Origin: Gulosibacter sp. 10
Lineage (GTDB): Bacteria > Actinomycetota > Actinomycetes > Actinomycetales > Microbacteriaceae
Direction of reading: 5' to 3'
DNA length: 64,000 nucleotides
Assembly (NCBI RefSeq): GCF_900163695.1
Contig: NZ_FUIC01000027.1
Span: forward strand, 94,807 to 158,806
The position numbers and the translations under genes were made by a program. The notes below the pieces were generated by a model. It had not been told where the DNA came from, did no database searches, and saw only the letters and a program-made list of their open reading frames with translations. Below are positions 16,851-25,993 of the stretch, piece after piece. Every line of letters begins with the position of its first letter. Position 1 is the first letter of the stretch.

Positions 16851-17929
16851 GCATCTATCTCCTCGCCGGCGGCGGCACGGCCGGGCACGTCAACCCCCTG
16901 CTGGCCACGGCGGATGCGATCCGCGCGGAGCATCCCGAGGCCGAGATCGTCGTGCTCGGCACCCGGGAGGGGCTCGAGTCGAGGCTCGTGCCCGAACGGG
17001 GGTACGAGCTCCTCACCGTCGACAAGGTGCCCTTCCCGCGTCGCCCGGATCTCGCGGCCCTCCGCTTCCCCGCACGGTTCCGGAAGGCGGTGCGGGCCGC
17101 GCGCCGCATCATCGCGGAGCGGGGCGTGGACGTCGTCGTGGGCTTCGGCGGCTTCGCCTCGACCCCCGCGTACGTGGCTGCCCGCGGGCGGGTGCCCGTG
17201 GTCGTGCACGAGGCGAACACCCTGCCCGGGCTCGCGAACAAGCTCGGCGCGCGCTGGGCGGCGGCGACCGCGATGGTGTTCGAGAACACGCCGCTGCGCG
17301 GGGGCCGGGTGGTCGGCATGCCGCTGCGCCGCGAGATCGCGGACCTCGACCGGGCGGCCGCCCGGGACGAGGCGATCCGGTACTTCGGCCTCGACCCCGA
17401 GCGCAGGACGCTGGTGGTGACGGGCGGCTCGCAGGGCGCCAGGCGCATCAACGAGACGATCCGGGCGCTCGGCCCGCGGATCGCGGGGGAGCGGCACGGG
17501 GAGCACGACTGGCAGGTCGTGCACATCGTGGGGCGGATCTCGCCCTTCGAGGATCCGCACCTGCCCGGCTATCACGTCGTCGAGTACTGCGACCGCATGG
17601 ACCTCGCCTTCGCGGCCGCCGACCTCATCATCTCCCGGGCTGGGGCCTCGACCGTCTCGGAGCTCGCGGCGGTCGGGCTCCCCGCCCTGTACGTGCCCTA
17701 CCCGGTCGGCAACGGCGAGCAGGCGAAGAACATCGCGACCTTCCTCGAGGCCGATGCGGCGCTGACGATCCGCGACGCCGAGTTCCTGCCGGAGCCCGCC
17801 GCCGCCGTGATCCTGCCGCTCCTGGCGGACGAGGCGCGCCTCGAGGCGCTCGGCAGGCGGGCCGGCGAGCTCGGCATCCGGGACGCGGCGGAGCGCATGG
17901 TCGCCCTGATCGACGGCACGCTACGCTAA
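16847..17929 (+). CDS. murG: UDP-GlcNAc--lipid I N-acetylglucosaminyltransferase
   Basis: The 360-residue GT28 enzyme converts lipid I to lipid II on the inner membrane face. It has the N-terminal GGGTAGHVNPLLA loop, the VGFGGFASTPAYVAA block and the UDP-GlcNAc-binding motifs TGGSQGARRINE and SRAGASTVSELAAVGLPALYVPYP. ATG overlaps the ftsW stop (ATGA). Length is typical. murC follows after 66 bp. Confidence 0.96.
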   Translation: MSIYLLAGGGTAGHVNPLLATADAIRAEHPEAEIVVLGTREGLESRLVPERGYELLTVDKVPFPRRPDLAALRFPARFRKAVRAARRIIAERGVDVVVGFGGFASTPAYVAARGRVPVVVHEANTLPGLANKLGARWAAATAMVFENTPLRGGRVVGMPLRREIADLDRAAARDEAIRYFGLDPERRTLVVTGGSQGARRINETIRALGPRIAGERHGEHDWQVVHIVGRISPFEDPHLPGYHVVEYCDRMDLAFAAADLIISRAGASTVSELAAVGLPALYVPYPVGNGEQAKNIATFLEADAALTIRDAEFLPEPAAAVILPLLADEARLEALGRRAGELGIRDAAERMVALIDGTLR

Positions 17930-17995
17930 GACCCGAATGCGCCCCGCCGGGCCCTCCCGGCCCCGTGCGCACCGACCGCATAAGGAGCACTCGAC

Positions 17996-19420
17996 TTGAT
18001 TAGTCCGGACGCACAGGCACAGATCCCCGAGCGGATCGAGAAGGTCCACTTCATCGGCATCGGCGGGTCGGGGATGAGCGGCATCGCGCGCATGTTCCTC
18101 GGCCGGGGCGTCGCGGTCTCGGGCTCCGACCGCTCGGCGAACTCCGCCACGGAAGCGCTCGGCGAGGCCGGCGCCGAGATCTTCATCGGCCACGACGCGG
18201 CGCACCTCGCGGAGGACGTCGACACCGTGGTGGTGACCTCGGCGCTGTGGCCCGACAACCCCGAGCTCGTGCTCGCGAAGCGGCGCGGCCTGCACGTCCT
18301 CCACCGCTCCCAGGCGCTGGTCTGGCTCACCCGCGGCTCGCGGCTGGTCTCGGTGGCGGGCGCGCACGGCAAGACCACCTCCACGGGCATGATCGCGAGC
18401 GCGCTGCTCGAGCTCGGCGCCGACCCCAGCTTCGTCAACGGCGGCGTCATCCAGTCGCTCGGGACGAACGAGCACGACGGCGCCGACGCCGAGTTCGTGG
18501 TCGAGGCCGACGAGTCCGACGGCTCCTTCCTCTTCTACGACACCGCGATCGCGCTCATCACGAACATCGACAACGACCACCTCGACCACTACGGCACCGA
18601 GGAGGCCTTCGAGGAGGCGTTCCGGCAGTTCGCCGACCGGGCCTCCGAGGCCGTGGTCATCTCCTCCGACGACGAGCAGGCGCGCGCGCTCACCGGGCGG
18701 CTCTCGCATCCGCGCATCGTCACGTTCGGCGAGGACGAATCGGCGGTCGTGCGGGTGGACGGCATCGAGGGCTCGGGCGCCGGGGTGCGCTTCGACATCG
18801 AGTACCGCGGCGAGCGGGCGGCCGGGGAGCTCGCCGTCCCCGGCAGGCACAACGCCCTCAACGCGGCGGGTGCGACGGCCGTGCTGCTCCAGCTCGGCTA
18901 CCCGCTGGCGGATGCGGTCGCCTCGCTGCGGGCGTTCGGCGGGACGAAGCGCCGCTTCGACCTCCAGGGCGTCGTGGGCGGCGTCTCGGTCTACGACGAC
19001 TACGCGCACCACCCCGCCGAGGTCGAGGCCGCGCTCTCCGCGGCCCGGTCGGTGGTCGGCGAGGGCCGCATCATCGCGGTGCATCAGCCGCACCTCTACT
19101 CGCGCACCCGGGCGATGAGCGACGTGTTCGCCGAGGTCTACGAGCGCCTCGCCGACCACACGATCGTGCTCGACGTCGACGGCGCTCGGGAGGACCCGGT
19201 GCCGGGCGTGACGGGGGAGTTCGTCTCGCGGGAGTTCCGGGATCCGAGCCGCGTCGAGTACCGGCCGGACTGGGGGGAGGCCGCCCGCGCGGCGGCCGCC
19301 CGGTCGGAGCCGGGGGACTTCGTCATCACCTTCGGATGCGGCAACGTGTACCGGATCGTGCCGCAGCTGCTCGCGGCGCTGGAGTCCGCGTACGGCCCCG
19401 AGGCGCCGAAGGTCGCGTAG
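17996..19420 (+). CDS. murC: UDP-N-acetylmuramate--L-alanine ligase
   Basis: The 474-residue ligase attaches L-Ala to UDP-MurNAc, the first peptide step of wall precursor synthesis. It opens with the diagnostic [14 protein letters not shown] block, has the P-loop [12 protein letters not shown], the [11 protein letters not shown] and [11 protein letters not shown] central motifs and [13 protein letters not shown] in the C-terminal domain. The start is TTG, with AAGGAG 8 nt upstream. All motifs expected in a working Mur ligase are intact. Confidence 0.96.
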   Translation: MISPDAQAQIPERIEKVHFIGIGGSGMSGIARMFLGRGVAVSGSDRSANSATEALGEAGAEIFIGHDAAHLAEDVDTVVVTSALWPDNPELVLAKRRGLHVLHRSQALVWLTRGSRLVSVAGAHGKTTSTGMIASALLELGADPSFVNGGVIQSLGTNEHDGADAEFVVEADESDGSFLFYDTAIALITNIDNDHLDHYGTEEAFEEAFRQFADRASEAVVISSDDEQARALTGRLSHPRIVTFGEDESAVVRVDGIEGSGAGVRFDIEYRGERAAGELAVPGRHNALNAAGATAVLLQLGYPLADAVASLRAFGGTKRRFDLQGVVGGVSVYDDYAHHPAEVEAALSAARSVVGEGRIIAVHQPHLYSRTRAMSDVFAEVYERLADHTIVLDVDGAREDPVPGVTGEFVSREFRDPSRVEYRPDWGEAARAAAARSEPGDFVITFGCGNVYRIVPQLLAALESAYGPEAPKVA

Positions 19421-19423
19421 CCG

Positions 19424-20209
19424 ATGGCCGAGGAGCAGTCCGAGCGGCGCGGCGGCCCGTTCGCGTACTGGCGGGCGGCCTTCGCGAAACGGCATCACGA
19501 GCATCGCGAGGTGCGGCGCTTCACCCGCGGCCGCCGGCGCCGGCTGACGGGCTGGCTCATCGCCGGCGGCACGGCGCTCTTCCTGGCCGCGTTCGTGGCG
19601 ATCGCCATCCTGTCGCCCATCATGTCGGTGCGGGACATCCGCATCGAGGGGGCGGAGCGCCTCGACCCCGAGGAGCTCTCGGCGGCGCTGGCCGATCTCG
19701 AGGGCGCCCCCCTCGCGCAGCTGCAGGCCCAGGACGTGGGCGAGCGCCTCGAGCAGTTCGATCTCGTGCAGAGCTACTCCGTGCAGCGGCTGCCGCCCTC
19801 CGAGCTCGTCGTGCGCATCGTCGAACGGGTCCCCGTGGGCGTCGTGGTCTCGGACGACCGCATCGACGTGGTCGACGCCGCGGGCGTCACGCTGTGGAGC
19901 GACGCGGAGGCGGGGGCGAGCCTGCCGGTGATCCGGGTCGAGGGCGACACGGCCTCCACGGCCTTCGCCGGGGCCGCGCACGTCTCGCTCTCGCTCCCGG
20001 CGGAGCTCCGCGCCGAGGTGGAGGCGATCACGGCGAGCTCGCCCGAGGATGTGCGGCTCGAGCTGCGCGACGGCACCGAGGTGCTGTGGGGGAGCGTGGA
20101 CGATTCGGCGCACAAGGCGAGGGTCTTCGACTCCCTCCGCATCGCGACGGCGGACCAGGGCGTGACCCTCTACGACGTGTCGAGCCCGGAGCGCCCGGTC
20201 ACCCGCTGA
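19424..20209 (+). CDS. ftsQ: Cell division protein FtsQ
   Basis: The 261-residue bitopic protein has a basic cytoplasmic N-terminus and one membrane helix (about 45-68). An extracytoplasmic POTRA domain (from IMSVRDIRIEGAERLDPEEL) and a beta domain follow. It joins FtsL/FtsB-type partners in the divisome. It starts 3 bp after murC and sits before ftsZ, the expected slot. The short C-terminus is usual for actinobacteria. Confidence 0.93.
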   Translation: MAEEQSERRGGPFAYWRAAFAKRHHEHREVRRFTRGRRRRLTGWLIAGGTALFLAAFVAIAILSPIMSVRDIRIEGAERLDPEELSAALADLEGAPLAQLQAQDVGERLEQFDLVQSYSVQRLPPSELVVRIVERVPVGVVVSDDRIDVVDAAGVTLWSDAEAGASLPVIRVEGDTASTAFAGAAHVSLSLPAELRAEVEAITASSPEDVRLELRDGTEVLWGSVDDSAHKARVFDSLRIATADQGVTLYDVSSPERPVTR

Positions 20210-20443
20210 GCATCCGCGGGCGCCCCGCAACCCTCAAGCGCGGGTTGAGACGAGTTTCGGAACTCGCGCAACACGCCCCGCCGCGTGAATGCTCTCCGGA
20301 GCCTCGCCGCCTAGCGTTTCCAGAGCAACACCACCCGACCGAAGAGCTCTTCCCTTAAACCGCAACTCGAAGGTTCGCAACGCGCGACCGGACACGGCGC
20401 GGCCAGCAGGGCGAGAGTGCGACCACGACAAGGGGACTGTCAC
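20210..20443 (+). promoter_or_regulatory. ftsQ-ftsZ intergenic region with hairpin and candidate ftsZ promoter
   Basis: This 234-bp gap is the longest in the division cluster after the mraZ promoter. It holds a perfect 6-bp hairpin with TCGG loop (20251-20256 with 20261-20266) and a CTCAA/TTGAG inverted pair (20233-20237, 20245-20249). The -10-like hexamer TAGCGT (20312-20317) would give a leader of about 120 nt. An AAGGGG site precedes the ftsZ GTG. Separate ftsZ promoters in this gap are known in related actinobacteria. Confidence 0.5.
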
Positions 20444-21754
20444 GTGTCGAACACCACCTCGCAAACCAATAACTACCTCGCCGTCATCAAGGTCGTCGGC
20501 GTCGGCGGCGGCGGCGTCAACGCCGTCAACCGCATGATCGAGATCGGTCTGCGCGGCGTCGAGTTCATCGCCATCAACACCGACGCGCAGGCGCTGCTCA
20601 TGTCGGACGCGGACGTCAAGCTCGACGTCGGGCGCGAGCTCACCAAGGGACTCGGCGCGGGCGCCGATCCCGAGATCGGGCGCCGCGCCGCCGAGGACCA
20701 CGTCGAGGAGATCGAGGAGGCGCTCGCCGGGGCCGACATGGTGTTCGTGACCGCCGGCGAGGGCGGCGGCTCCGGTACCGGCGGCGCCCCCGTCGTCGCG
20801 CGCATCGCCAAGTCCATCGGCGCGCTGACCATCGGCGTGGTGACCAAGCCGTTCAGCTTCGAGGGCCGCCGCCGCATGGACCAGGCCGAGCAGGGCGTCG
20901 CCGCGCTCAAGGAGCAGGTCGACGCGCTCATCGTTGTCCCCAACGATCGGCTGCTCGCCATCAGCGACCGCGGCATCTCGATGCTCGAGGCGTTCGCCAC
21001 GGCCGACCAGGTCCTGCTCGCCGGCGTCCAGGGCATCACCGACCTCATCACCAACCCCGGCGTCATCAACGTCGACTTCGCGGACGTGAAGTCGGTCATG
21101 CAGGGCGCCGGGTCCGCGCTCATGGGCATCGGCACCTCGAGAGGCGCGGACCGATCCGTCAAGGCGGCCGAGCTCGCGGTCGCCTCGCCGCTGCTGGAGG
21201 CCTCCATCGAGGGCGCCCATGGCGTGCTCATGTCGGTGCAGGGCGGGTCGAACCTCGGCATGTTCGAGGTGGCGGAGGCCGCACAGCTCGTCCGCGACGC
21301 CGTGCACGAGGGCGCCAACATCATCCTCGGCACGGCGGTCGACGACACGCTCGGCGACGAGGTGCGGGTCACCGTGATCGCCGCCGGCTTCGACGGGGGC
21401 GACCCCAAGCCCCGCACCGACGGCAATGCCCAGGCGACGCTCGAGGACACGCTCGGCAGCGGCAGTCTCGCGGCGCCCTCGGAGCTGCCCTCGCTCGCCG
21501 ACGCCACCGCGCGCAATCAGGGCGGGGACCAGCAGGCGGAACCCGAGCAGCGGCCGGTCGACCCGGCCCCCGCCAAGGCGGAGGCGCCCGAGCGGCCCAC
21601 GGCCCCGGCGCAGAACACCGCCGCCGAGGAGCCCCCGCGCCTCGGCCAGAGCCCGGCCTGGTCGACCGCCGAGGCGCCGACGGTCTCCCCGCGGCAGACC
21701 GAGTCCTTCAACGACGACGACTCGGACCTCGACATCCCCGAGTTCCTGCGCTAG
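20444..21754 (+). CDS. ftsZ: Cell division GTPase FtsZ
   Basis: The 436-residue tubulin homologue forms the Z ring. The core contains [16 protein letters not shown], the GTP-binding [15 protein letters not shown] loop and the T7-loop region [17 protein letters not shown] Pro/Ala/Glu-rich linker of about 100 residues leads to the conserved C-terminal peptide DLDIPEFLR, which docks SepF and FtsW-type partners. I chose the GTG at 20444 because translation then begins [18 protein letters not shown], as in related FtsZ, and AAGGGG precedes it. sepF lies two genes downstream. Confidence 0.97.
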   Translation: MSNTTSQTNNYLAVIKVVGVGGGGVNAVNRMIEIGLRGVEFIAINTDAQALLMSDADVKLDVGRELTKGLGAGADPEIGRRAAEDHVEEIEEALAGADMVFVTAGEGGGSGTGGAPVVARIAKSIGALTIGVVTKPFSFEGRRRMDQAEQGVAALKEQVDALIVVPNDRLLAISDRGISMLEAFATADQVLLAGVQGITDLITNPGVINVDFADVKSVMQGAGSALMGIGTSRGADRSVKAAELAVASPLLEASIEGAHGVLMSVQGGSNLGMFEVAEAAQLVRDAVHEGANIILGTAVDDTLGDEVRVTVIAAGFDGGDPKPRTDGNAQATLEDTLGSGSLAAPSELPSLADATARNQGGDQQAEPEQRPVDPAPAKAEAPERPTAPAQNTAAEEPPRLGQSPAWSTAEAPTVSPRQTESFNDDDSDLDIPEFLR

Positions 21755-21764
21755 GGAGGGCCCG

Positions 21765-22499
21765 TTGACCGACGGATCCGACGAGCGGCGGGCGCGCGAG
21801 GAGGGCGACCTCGAAGCGCGCCTGCTGCGCGTACGGGAGGAGATCGCCGACGCGGCGCGGCAGGCGGGTCGCGATGCGCGGGAGCTGACGCTCATCGCGG
21901 TGACGAAGTTCCACCCCGTGGAGCTGCTCGACGCCCTCTACGAGCTCGGCATCCGCGAGTTCGGCGAGAACCGGCATCCCGAGTCGCGGACGAAGGCCGA
22001 GCACCTGCACGGCCGCCACCCGGACGCGCGACTCCACTTCATCGGGCAGCTGCAGCGCAAGAAGGCCCGGCAGGTGGGCCGCTACGCCGACATGCTCCAG
22101 TCGGTCGACCGCCCCGAGCTCGTCGAGGCGCTGGCATCGCTCGAGCGCGACGCCCCGAGCGCCGGGAGGCCGCTGCCCGTGCTGCTGCAGCTCTCGCTCG
22201 ACGGCGATCCCGCCCGCGGCGGAGTCCCCCTCGACGCCGCGGCACCGCTGGCGGAGTCGGTGGCGGCGACGCCCGCGCTCGAGCTCCGGGGCGTGATGGC
22301 GGTGGCCCCGCTCGGCGCGGATCCGGACGCGGCCTTCGAGCGGACGAGGCTCGCCTCCGAGCGCATCCGCGGGGTGGTGCCGGGGGCGGACATCATCTCG
22401 GCGGGGATGAGCCACGACTTCCGCTCAGCGATTTCACAGGGTGCGACACACCTGCGAATCGGCGCGGCAATCACGGGAAAGCGGCCCGAGCGCCCGTAA
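21765..22499 (+). CDS. yggS: PLP homeostasis protein, YggS family
   Basis: This 244-residue alanine-racemase-like TIM-barrel protein binds pyridoxal phosphate through the Lys in IAVTKFHP. GIREFGENRHPE, LHFIGQLQRKKAR and the late SAGMSHDFRSAISQGATHLRIGAAITG are the expected family blocks. It buffers PLP and affects amino acid metabolism; no catalytic reaction is known. TTG start with AGGGAGGG just upstream, 10 bp after ftsZ. In many actinobacteria a YfiH/PgeF gene lies between ftsZ and yggS; here it is missing. Confidence 0.9.
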   Translation: MTDGSDERRAREEGDLEARLLRVREEIADAARQAGRDARELTLIAVTKFHPVELLDALYELGIREFGENRHPESRTKAEHLHGRHPDARLHFIGQLQRKKARQVGRYADMLQSVDRPELVEALASLERDAPSAGRPLPVLLQLSLDGDPARGGVPLDAAAPLAESVAATPALELRGVMAVAPLGADPDAAFERTRLASERIRGVVPGADIISAGMSHDFRSAISQGATHLRIGAAITGKRPERP

Positions 22500-22540
22500 C
22501 GTATTCGGCACGGCACATTTCGTCTAAGGAGGCAGCAACG

Positions 22541-23065
22541 ATGGCCAATCCGATTCGCAACGCCATGGTCTACCTCGGTCTCGCCGAGGAGCAGGAATCC
22601 GAGCAGGCGGTGAACCAGACCGCCTCGAGGGAGCGGCAGCAGTCCATCCCCACCGAGAACGTCGAGCCGGCGCCCCGCGAGGAGCGGCCCGCGCCCGTCA
22701 CCCCGATCAACCGCGCGGCCGCGAGCGCCCCCGCAGCGCCCAAGCCGGCCGCGAAGCCGACCCCGATCCCCAATGCAGTTGGAGCGATGAACGAAATCCT
22801 TACCGTCCACCCGAAGGCCTATGACAAGGATGCTCAGCTCATCGCCGAGTCCTTCCGCGACGGGGTGCCCGTCATCATGAACCTCTCGCAGATGACCGAC
22901 GCCGACGCCCGGCGCATCATCGACTTCGCCTCGGGGCTGACCCAGGGGCTCAACGGCAAGATCGAGCGCGTGACGAACCGCGTGTTCCTGCTCACCCCGG
23001 AGCACGTGAACGTGCACGGCGAGGAGCAGGGCAAGCCCTCCGAGGACCCCACCTTCTTCGCCTAG
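22541..23065 (+). CDS. sepF: Cell division protein SepF
   Basis: The 174-residue SepF has an N-terminal membrane-binding amphipathic start (MANPIRNAMVYLGLAEE), a Pro/Ala-rich linker and the C-terminal SepF fold (ILTVHPKAYDKDAQLIAESF through RVFLLTPEHVNVHGEE). It tethers FtsZ to the membrane in organisms without FtsA. A consensus-like AAGGAGG precedes the ATG. A strong terminator follows. Confidence 0.95.
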   Translation: MANPIRNAMVYLGLAEEQESEQAVNQTASRERQQSIPTENVEPAPREERPAPVTPINRAAASAPAAPKPAAKPTPIPNAVGAMNEILTVHPKAYDKDAQLIAESFRDGVPVIMNLSQMTDADARRIIDFASGLTQGLNGKIERVTNRVFLLTPEHVNVHGEEQGKPSEDPTFFA

Positions 23066-23096
23066 CCCCGACCGGGCCGGCGGCGATGTGCCGATA

Positions 23097-23135
23097 CGCC
23101 GAGAGCGTACCCGCGGGTACGCTCTCGGCGTTCTT
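23097..23135 (+). terminator. Intrinsic terminator after sepF
   Basis: A perfect 15-bp stem (23097-23111 with 23116-23130), a CGCG loop and TTCTT downstream form a strong terminator. It ends the division operon before yggT. Confidence 0.88.
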
Positions 23136-23212
23136 CGTCCGTGGCTGCGAGAATGGACCGCAGCGCCCGGTCCCCGGTCCGCGCCAGTTCCCGGAGAGAA
23201 AGATCCTCGACG

Positions 23213-23515
23213 TTGCTCATCCTTGCTCAAGCGCTCCTCCTGGTCATCAGCCTCTACCTGGCGGTGATGTGGATTCGGTTCATCCTCGACTGGGCGCGGG
23301 TGCTCGCACCGCGGTTCCGGCCCCGGGGCATCCTGCTCGTGCTCTTCGAGTTCGTCTACACGCTCACCGACCCGCCGCTGAAGTTCCTGCGGCGCTGGAT
23401 CAAGCCCCTGCGGGTCGGCCCGGTCGCGCTCGACCTGGCCTGGATCGTGCTGCTGTTCGGCATCCTGCTGCTGCGCTACGGCGTGCAGATCTGGATCTTC
23501 ACGGGGCTGCGGTAG
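23213..23515 (+). CDS. YggT family membrane protein
   Basis: The protein has about 100 residues and two hydrophobic helices, with the family block FVYTLTDPPLKFLRRWIKPLR between them. YggT proteins lie beside sepF and divIVA in Gram-positives and are linked to division or wall synthesis, but their biochemical role is unknown. The start is uncertain. TTG at 23213 gives the usual length, while an in-frame GTG at 23141 and ATG at 23153 would add an arginine-rich N-terminus. The gene begins after the sepF terminator, so it needs its own promoter, which I cannot place. Confidence 0.82.
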   Translation: MLILAQALLLVISLYLAVMWIRFILDWARVLAPRFRPRGILLVLFEFVYTLTDPPLKFLRRWIKPLRVGPVALDLAWIVLLFGILLLRYGVQIWIFTGLR

Positions 23516-23660
23516 CGGGCCCGCGCGGCTCGTGCGCACGCCGACGGCTCCTGCGTCTTCCGTGGCCGATGTGACGCGCGAGGCGGTTGTGCCGTAATGT
23601 GATCGTTACGCGTTTTGAGCGAACCACGCTCGGAACAGTGCCCCGCGGGGAAACTCGCGA

Positions 23661-23666
23661 TAGGGT
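23661..23666 (+). promoter_or_regulatory. Candidate divIVA promoter -10 box
   Basis: TAGGGT is a common actinobacterial -10 hexamer and lies 38 bp before the divIVA ATG. Further upstream CGTAA/TTACG (23593-23597, 23606-23610) forms a short inverted repeat containing TGTGATC, which resembles half of a CRP/GlxR site. That part is weak. Confidence 0.4.
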
Positions 23667-23703
23667 TTCACCACTGACCGCAAGCCGTACAGAAAGGGCC
23701 GCC

Positions 23704-24426
23704 ATGGCACTGACTCCGGAAGACGTTGTCAATAAGCGCTTTCAGCAGACCAAGTTCCGTGAAGGTTACGACCAGGACGAGGTGGACGACTTCCTTGACG
23801 AGGTCGTCGTCGAGCTCCGTCGTCTGACCGCCGAGAACGAGCAGCTCCGCGCTGAGAACGAAGAGCTCCGTGCCGCCGCCTCCGCCGCGCCCCAGGCCGC
23901 CGCGGAACCCGTCGCCGAGCCCGCCGCGGTCGAGCCCGAGCCCGCACCGGTCCCCGAGCCGGCGCCGGCGCCGGCCCCTGCGGTCGAGCTGCCCGCGCAG
24001 GGCGACGACGCCGAGACCTCCTCCTCGCTGCTGGTCCTCGCCCGTCGCCTGCACGACGAGCACGTGGCCGAGGGCGCCCGCAAGCGCGACGAACTCATCG
24101 CCGAGGCCGAGTCGCGCGCCGGCACGCTCGTGCGGGAGGCGGAGAGCGAGTCCCGCCGGCTCCAGGAGGAGTCCGAGGGGCGCGCCCAGCAGATCGTCCG
24201 GGATGCGGAGCAGCACGCGCAGAAGGTCGTCGGCGAGGCCGAGACCAAGGAGCGCGAGATCCTCTCGAACCTCGAGACGAGCAAGAGCAAGCTCGAGGAG
24301 CGCATCGAGGAGCTGCGCGTATTCGAGCGCGACTACCGCACCAACCTGCGCAGCTACATCGAGAGCCAGCTGAACGATCTCAACGTGTCGAACGCCGAGT
24401 TCGACGGCGCCGCCGGCACCCGCTAG
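23704..24426 (+). CDS. divIVA: DivIVA / Wag31 polar growth and division protein
   Basis: This 240-residue coiled-coil protein opens with the DivIVA membrane-binding domain ([34 protein letters not shown]). A first coiled coil (about 35-60) is followed by a Pro/Ala/Glu-rich linker (about 62-98) and a long second coiled coil (about 105-215). It marks the poles and recruits wall synthesis in actinobacteria. In mycobacteria Wag31 is a substrate of PASTA-type kinases, so the PknL-like kinase in this window could act on it. The ATG is preceded by AGAAAGG. lspA follows after 6 bp. Confidence 0.94.
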   Translation: MALTPEDVVNKRFQQTKFREGYDQDEVDDFLDEVVVELRRLTAENEQLRAENEELRAAASAAPQAAAEPVAEPAAVEPEPAPVPEPAPAPAPAVELPAQGDDAETSSSLLVLARRLHDEHVAEGARKRDELIAEAESRAGTLVREAESESRRLQEESEGRAQQIVRDAEQHAQKVVGEAETKEREILSNLETSKSKLEERIEELRVFERDYRTNLRSYIESQLNDLNVSNAEFDGAAGTR

Positions 24427-24432
24427 CCCCGG

Positions 24433-24999
24433 GTGACCGAGCGCATCGATACCGAGCGACCGCGATCGTCGCCGCATCGGCCCACCGTGGCCATGCTGGC
24501 GGGGATCGCGGTTCTCTGGTTCGCCGTCGATCAGCTGCTCAAGCAGCTCGTCGCCTCGACGATGACCGAGCATCAGCGCATCGAGGTCATCGGCGAGGCG
24601 CTCCAATGGGTGTACGTCCGCAACCCCGGGGCCGCGTTCTCCATCGCCTCCGGCCAGACCTGGATCATGACGCTCGTGGCCTCCGCGGTCGTGGTCGCCG
24701 TCGCGATCCTCGCGCGGCGCATCCGCTCGCGGCTCTGGGCGGTGGTGTTCGGCATGGTGCTCGGCGGGGCGCTGGGCAACCTCTTCGACCGCCTCTTCCG
24801 CGAGCCCGGATTCTTCCAGGGCGAGGTGGTGGACTACATCTACACGCCGTGGATGATGCCGGCGATCTACAACTTCGCGGACATCGGGGTCGTCGTCGGC
24901 ATGATCGCCTTCGTACTGCTCACCCTGTTCGACGTGCAGCTCGACGGCACCCGGCTCAGGCGGGGCCGGAAGGACGCCGAAGAAGAGGCATCGGCATGA
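24433..24999 (+). CDS. lspA: Lipoprotein signal peptidase II
   Basis: The 188-residue membrane aspartyl protease cleaves prolipoprotein signal peptides after diacylglyceryl modification. It has four transmembrane helices. The catalytic Asp residues are in [10 protein letters not shown] and YNFADIGV, and the RNPGAAFSI block is typical. GTG start at 24433; no clear Shine-Dalgarno, so translation may depend on readthrough from divIVA 6 bp upstream. Substrates in this window include the solute-binding lipoprotein at 33449 and CtaC. The stop overlaps the next ATG. Confidence 0.94.
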   Translation: MTERIDTERPRSSPHRPTVAMLAGIAVLWFAVDQLLKQLVASTMTEHQRIEVIGEALQWVYVRNPGAAFSIASGQTWIMTLVASAVVVAVAILARRIRSRLWAVVFGMVLGGALGNLFDRLFREPGFFQGEVVDYIYTPWMMPAIYNFADIGVVVGMIAFVLLTLFDVQLDGTRLRRGRKDAEEEASA

Positions 25000-25925
25000 T
25001 GGAATCGCGGATGCTGCCGGTCCCCGACGGCCTCGACGGCGCCCGCGTCGACGCGGGGGTCTCCAAGCTGCTCGGCTTCAGCCGGACGCGCGTCGCGCAG
25101 CTCGCCGAGCAGGGGAGCATCCGGCTCGACGGCCGGGCGGTGGGCAAGTCGGATCACCTCGTCGCCGGCGCGATGCTCGACGTCGAGTGGGAGCCGGAGC
25201 GCCCCGTGACGGTCGAACCGATCGAGGTGCCTGAGCTCCAGATCGTGCACGACGAGCCCTCGTTCGTCGTCGTCATGAAACCGGTCGGGGTCGCCGCGCA
25301 TCCCTCCGTCGGCTGGACGGGCCCCACTGTCCTCGGGGCGCTCGCCGCCGCGGGGTTCCGCATCTCCACCTCGGGCCAGCCGGAGCGGCAGGGCATCGTG
25401 CACCGGCTCGACGTCGGCACCTCCGGGCTCATGGTCGTCGCCAAGACGGAGCGCGCCTACTCGGTGCTCAAGCAGGCCTTCCGGGACCGCACGGTGCACA
25501 AGGTCTACCACGCCGTCATCCAGGGCCTGCTCGACCCGCTCGCCGGCACGATCGACGCCCCGATCGGCCGGGCCCCGGGCGCGACCTGGAAGTTCGGCGT
25601 CGTGGCCGACGGCAAGCCGTCGATCACCCACTACGAGACCCTCGAGGCCTTCCGCCGCGGCTCGCTCGTGGAGATCCATCTCGAGACGGGGCGGACGCAT
25701 CAGATCCGCGTGCACATGTCGGCCCAGCACCATCCGTGCATGGGCGATCCGCTCTACGGCGCGGATCCGCGGCTCGCCGCGGCGCTCGGGCTCGAGCGCC
25801 AGTGGCTGCACGCCGTCGAGCTCGGCTTCACGCATCCGGAATCGGGGGAGCGGGTCGCCTTCGTCTCGGAGTACCCGGCGGACCTGCAGGACGCCCTCGA
25901 CACGCTGCGCGCCGGGCGGGTCTAG
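24996..25925 (+). CDS. RluA/RluD family 23S rRNA pseudouridine synthase
   Basis: This 309-residue protein has an N-terminal S4 RNA-binding domain (about 15-75) and a pseudouridine synthase domain with the catalytic Asp in [31 protein letters not shown] and [14 protein letters not shown] are the other family blocks. It is the usual lspA neighbour and most likely modifies 23S rRNA like RluD, but the exact uridines cannot be read from sequence. ATG overlaps the lspA stop (ATGA); a second ATG follows immediately. Confidence 0.92.
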   Translation: MMESRMLPVPDGLDGARVDAGVSKLLGFSRTRVAQLAEQGSIRLDGRAVGKSDHLVAGAMLDVEWEPERPVTVEPIEVPELQIVHDEPSFVVVMKPVGVAAHPSVGWTGPTVLGALAAAGFRISTSGQPERQGIVHRLDVGTSGLMVVAKTERAYSVLKQAFRDRTVHKVYHAVIQGLLDPLAGTIDAPIGRAPGATWKFGVVADGKPSITHYETLEAFRRGSLVEIHLETGRTHQIRVHMSAQHHPCMGDPLYGADPRLAAALGLERQWLHAVELGFTHPESGERVAFVSEYPADLQDALDTLRAGRV

Positions 25926-25957
25926 GCGCGACCCGCCGAGCCCGTCGGGGCCGTCAG

Positions 25958-25963
25958 TAGGAT
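25958..25963 (+). promoter_or_regulatory. -10 hexamer of the dnaE promoter
   Basis: TAGGAT lies about 31 bp before the dnaE TTG start, leaving room for a short leader with the CTGGAGG ribosome binding site. No clear -35 box. Confidence 0.5.
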
Positions 25964-25993
25964 GGATACCCCGCATCTTCCTGGAGGTTCAAT

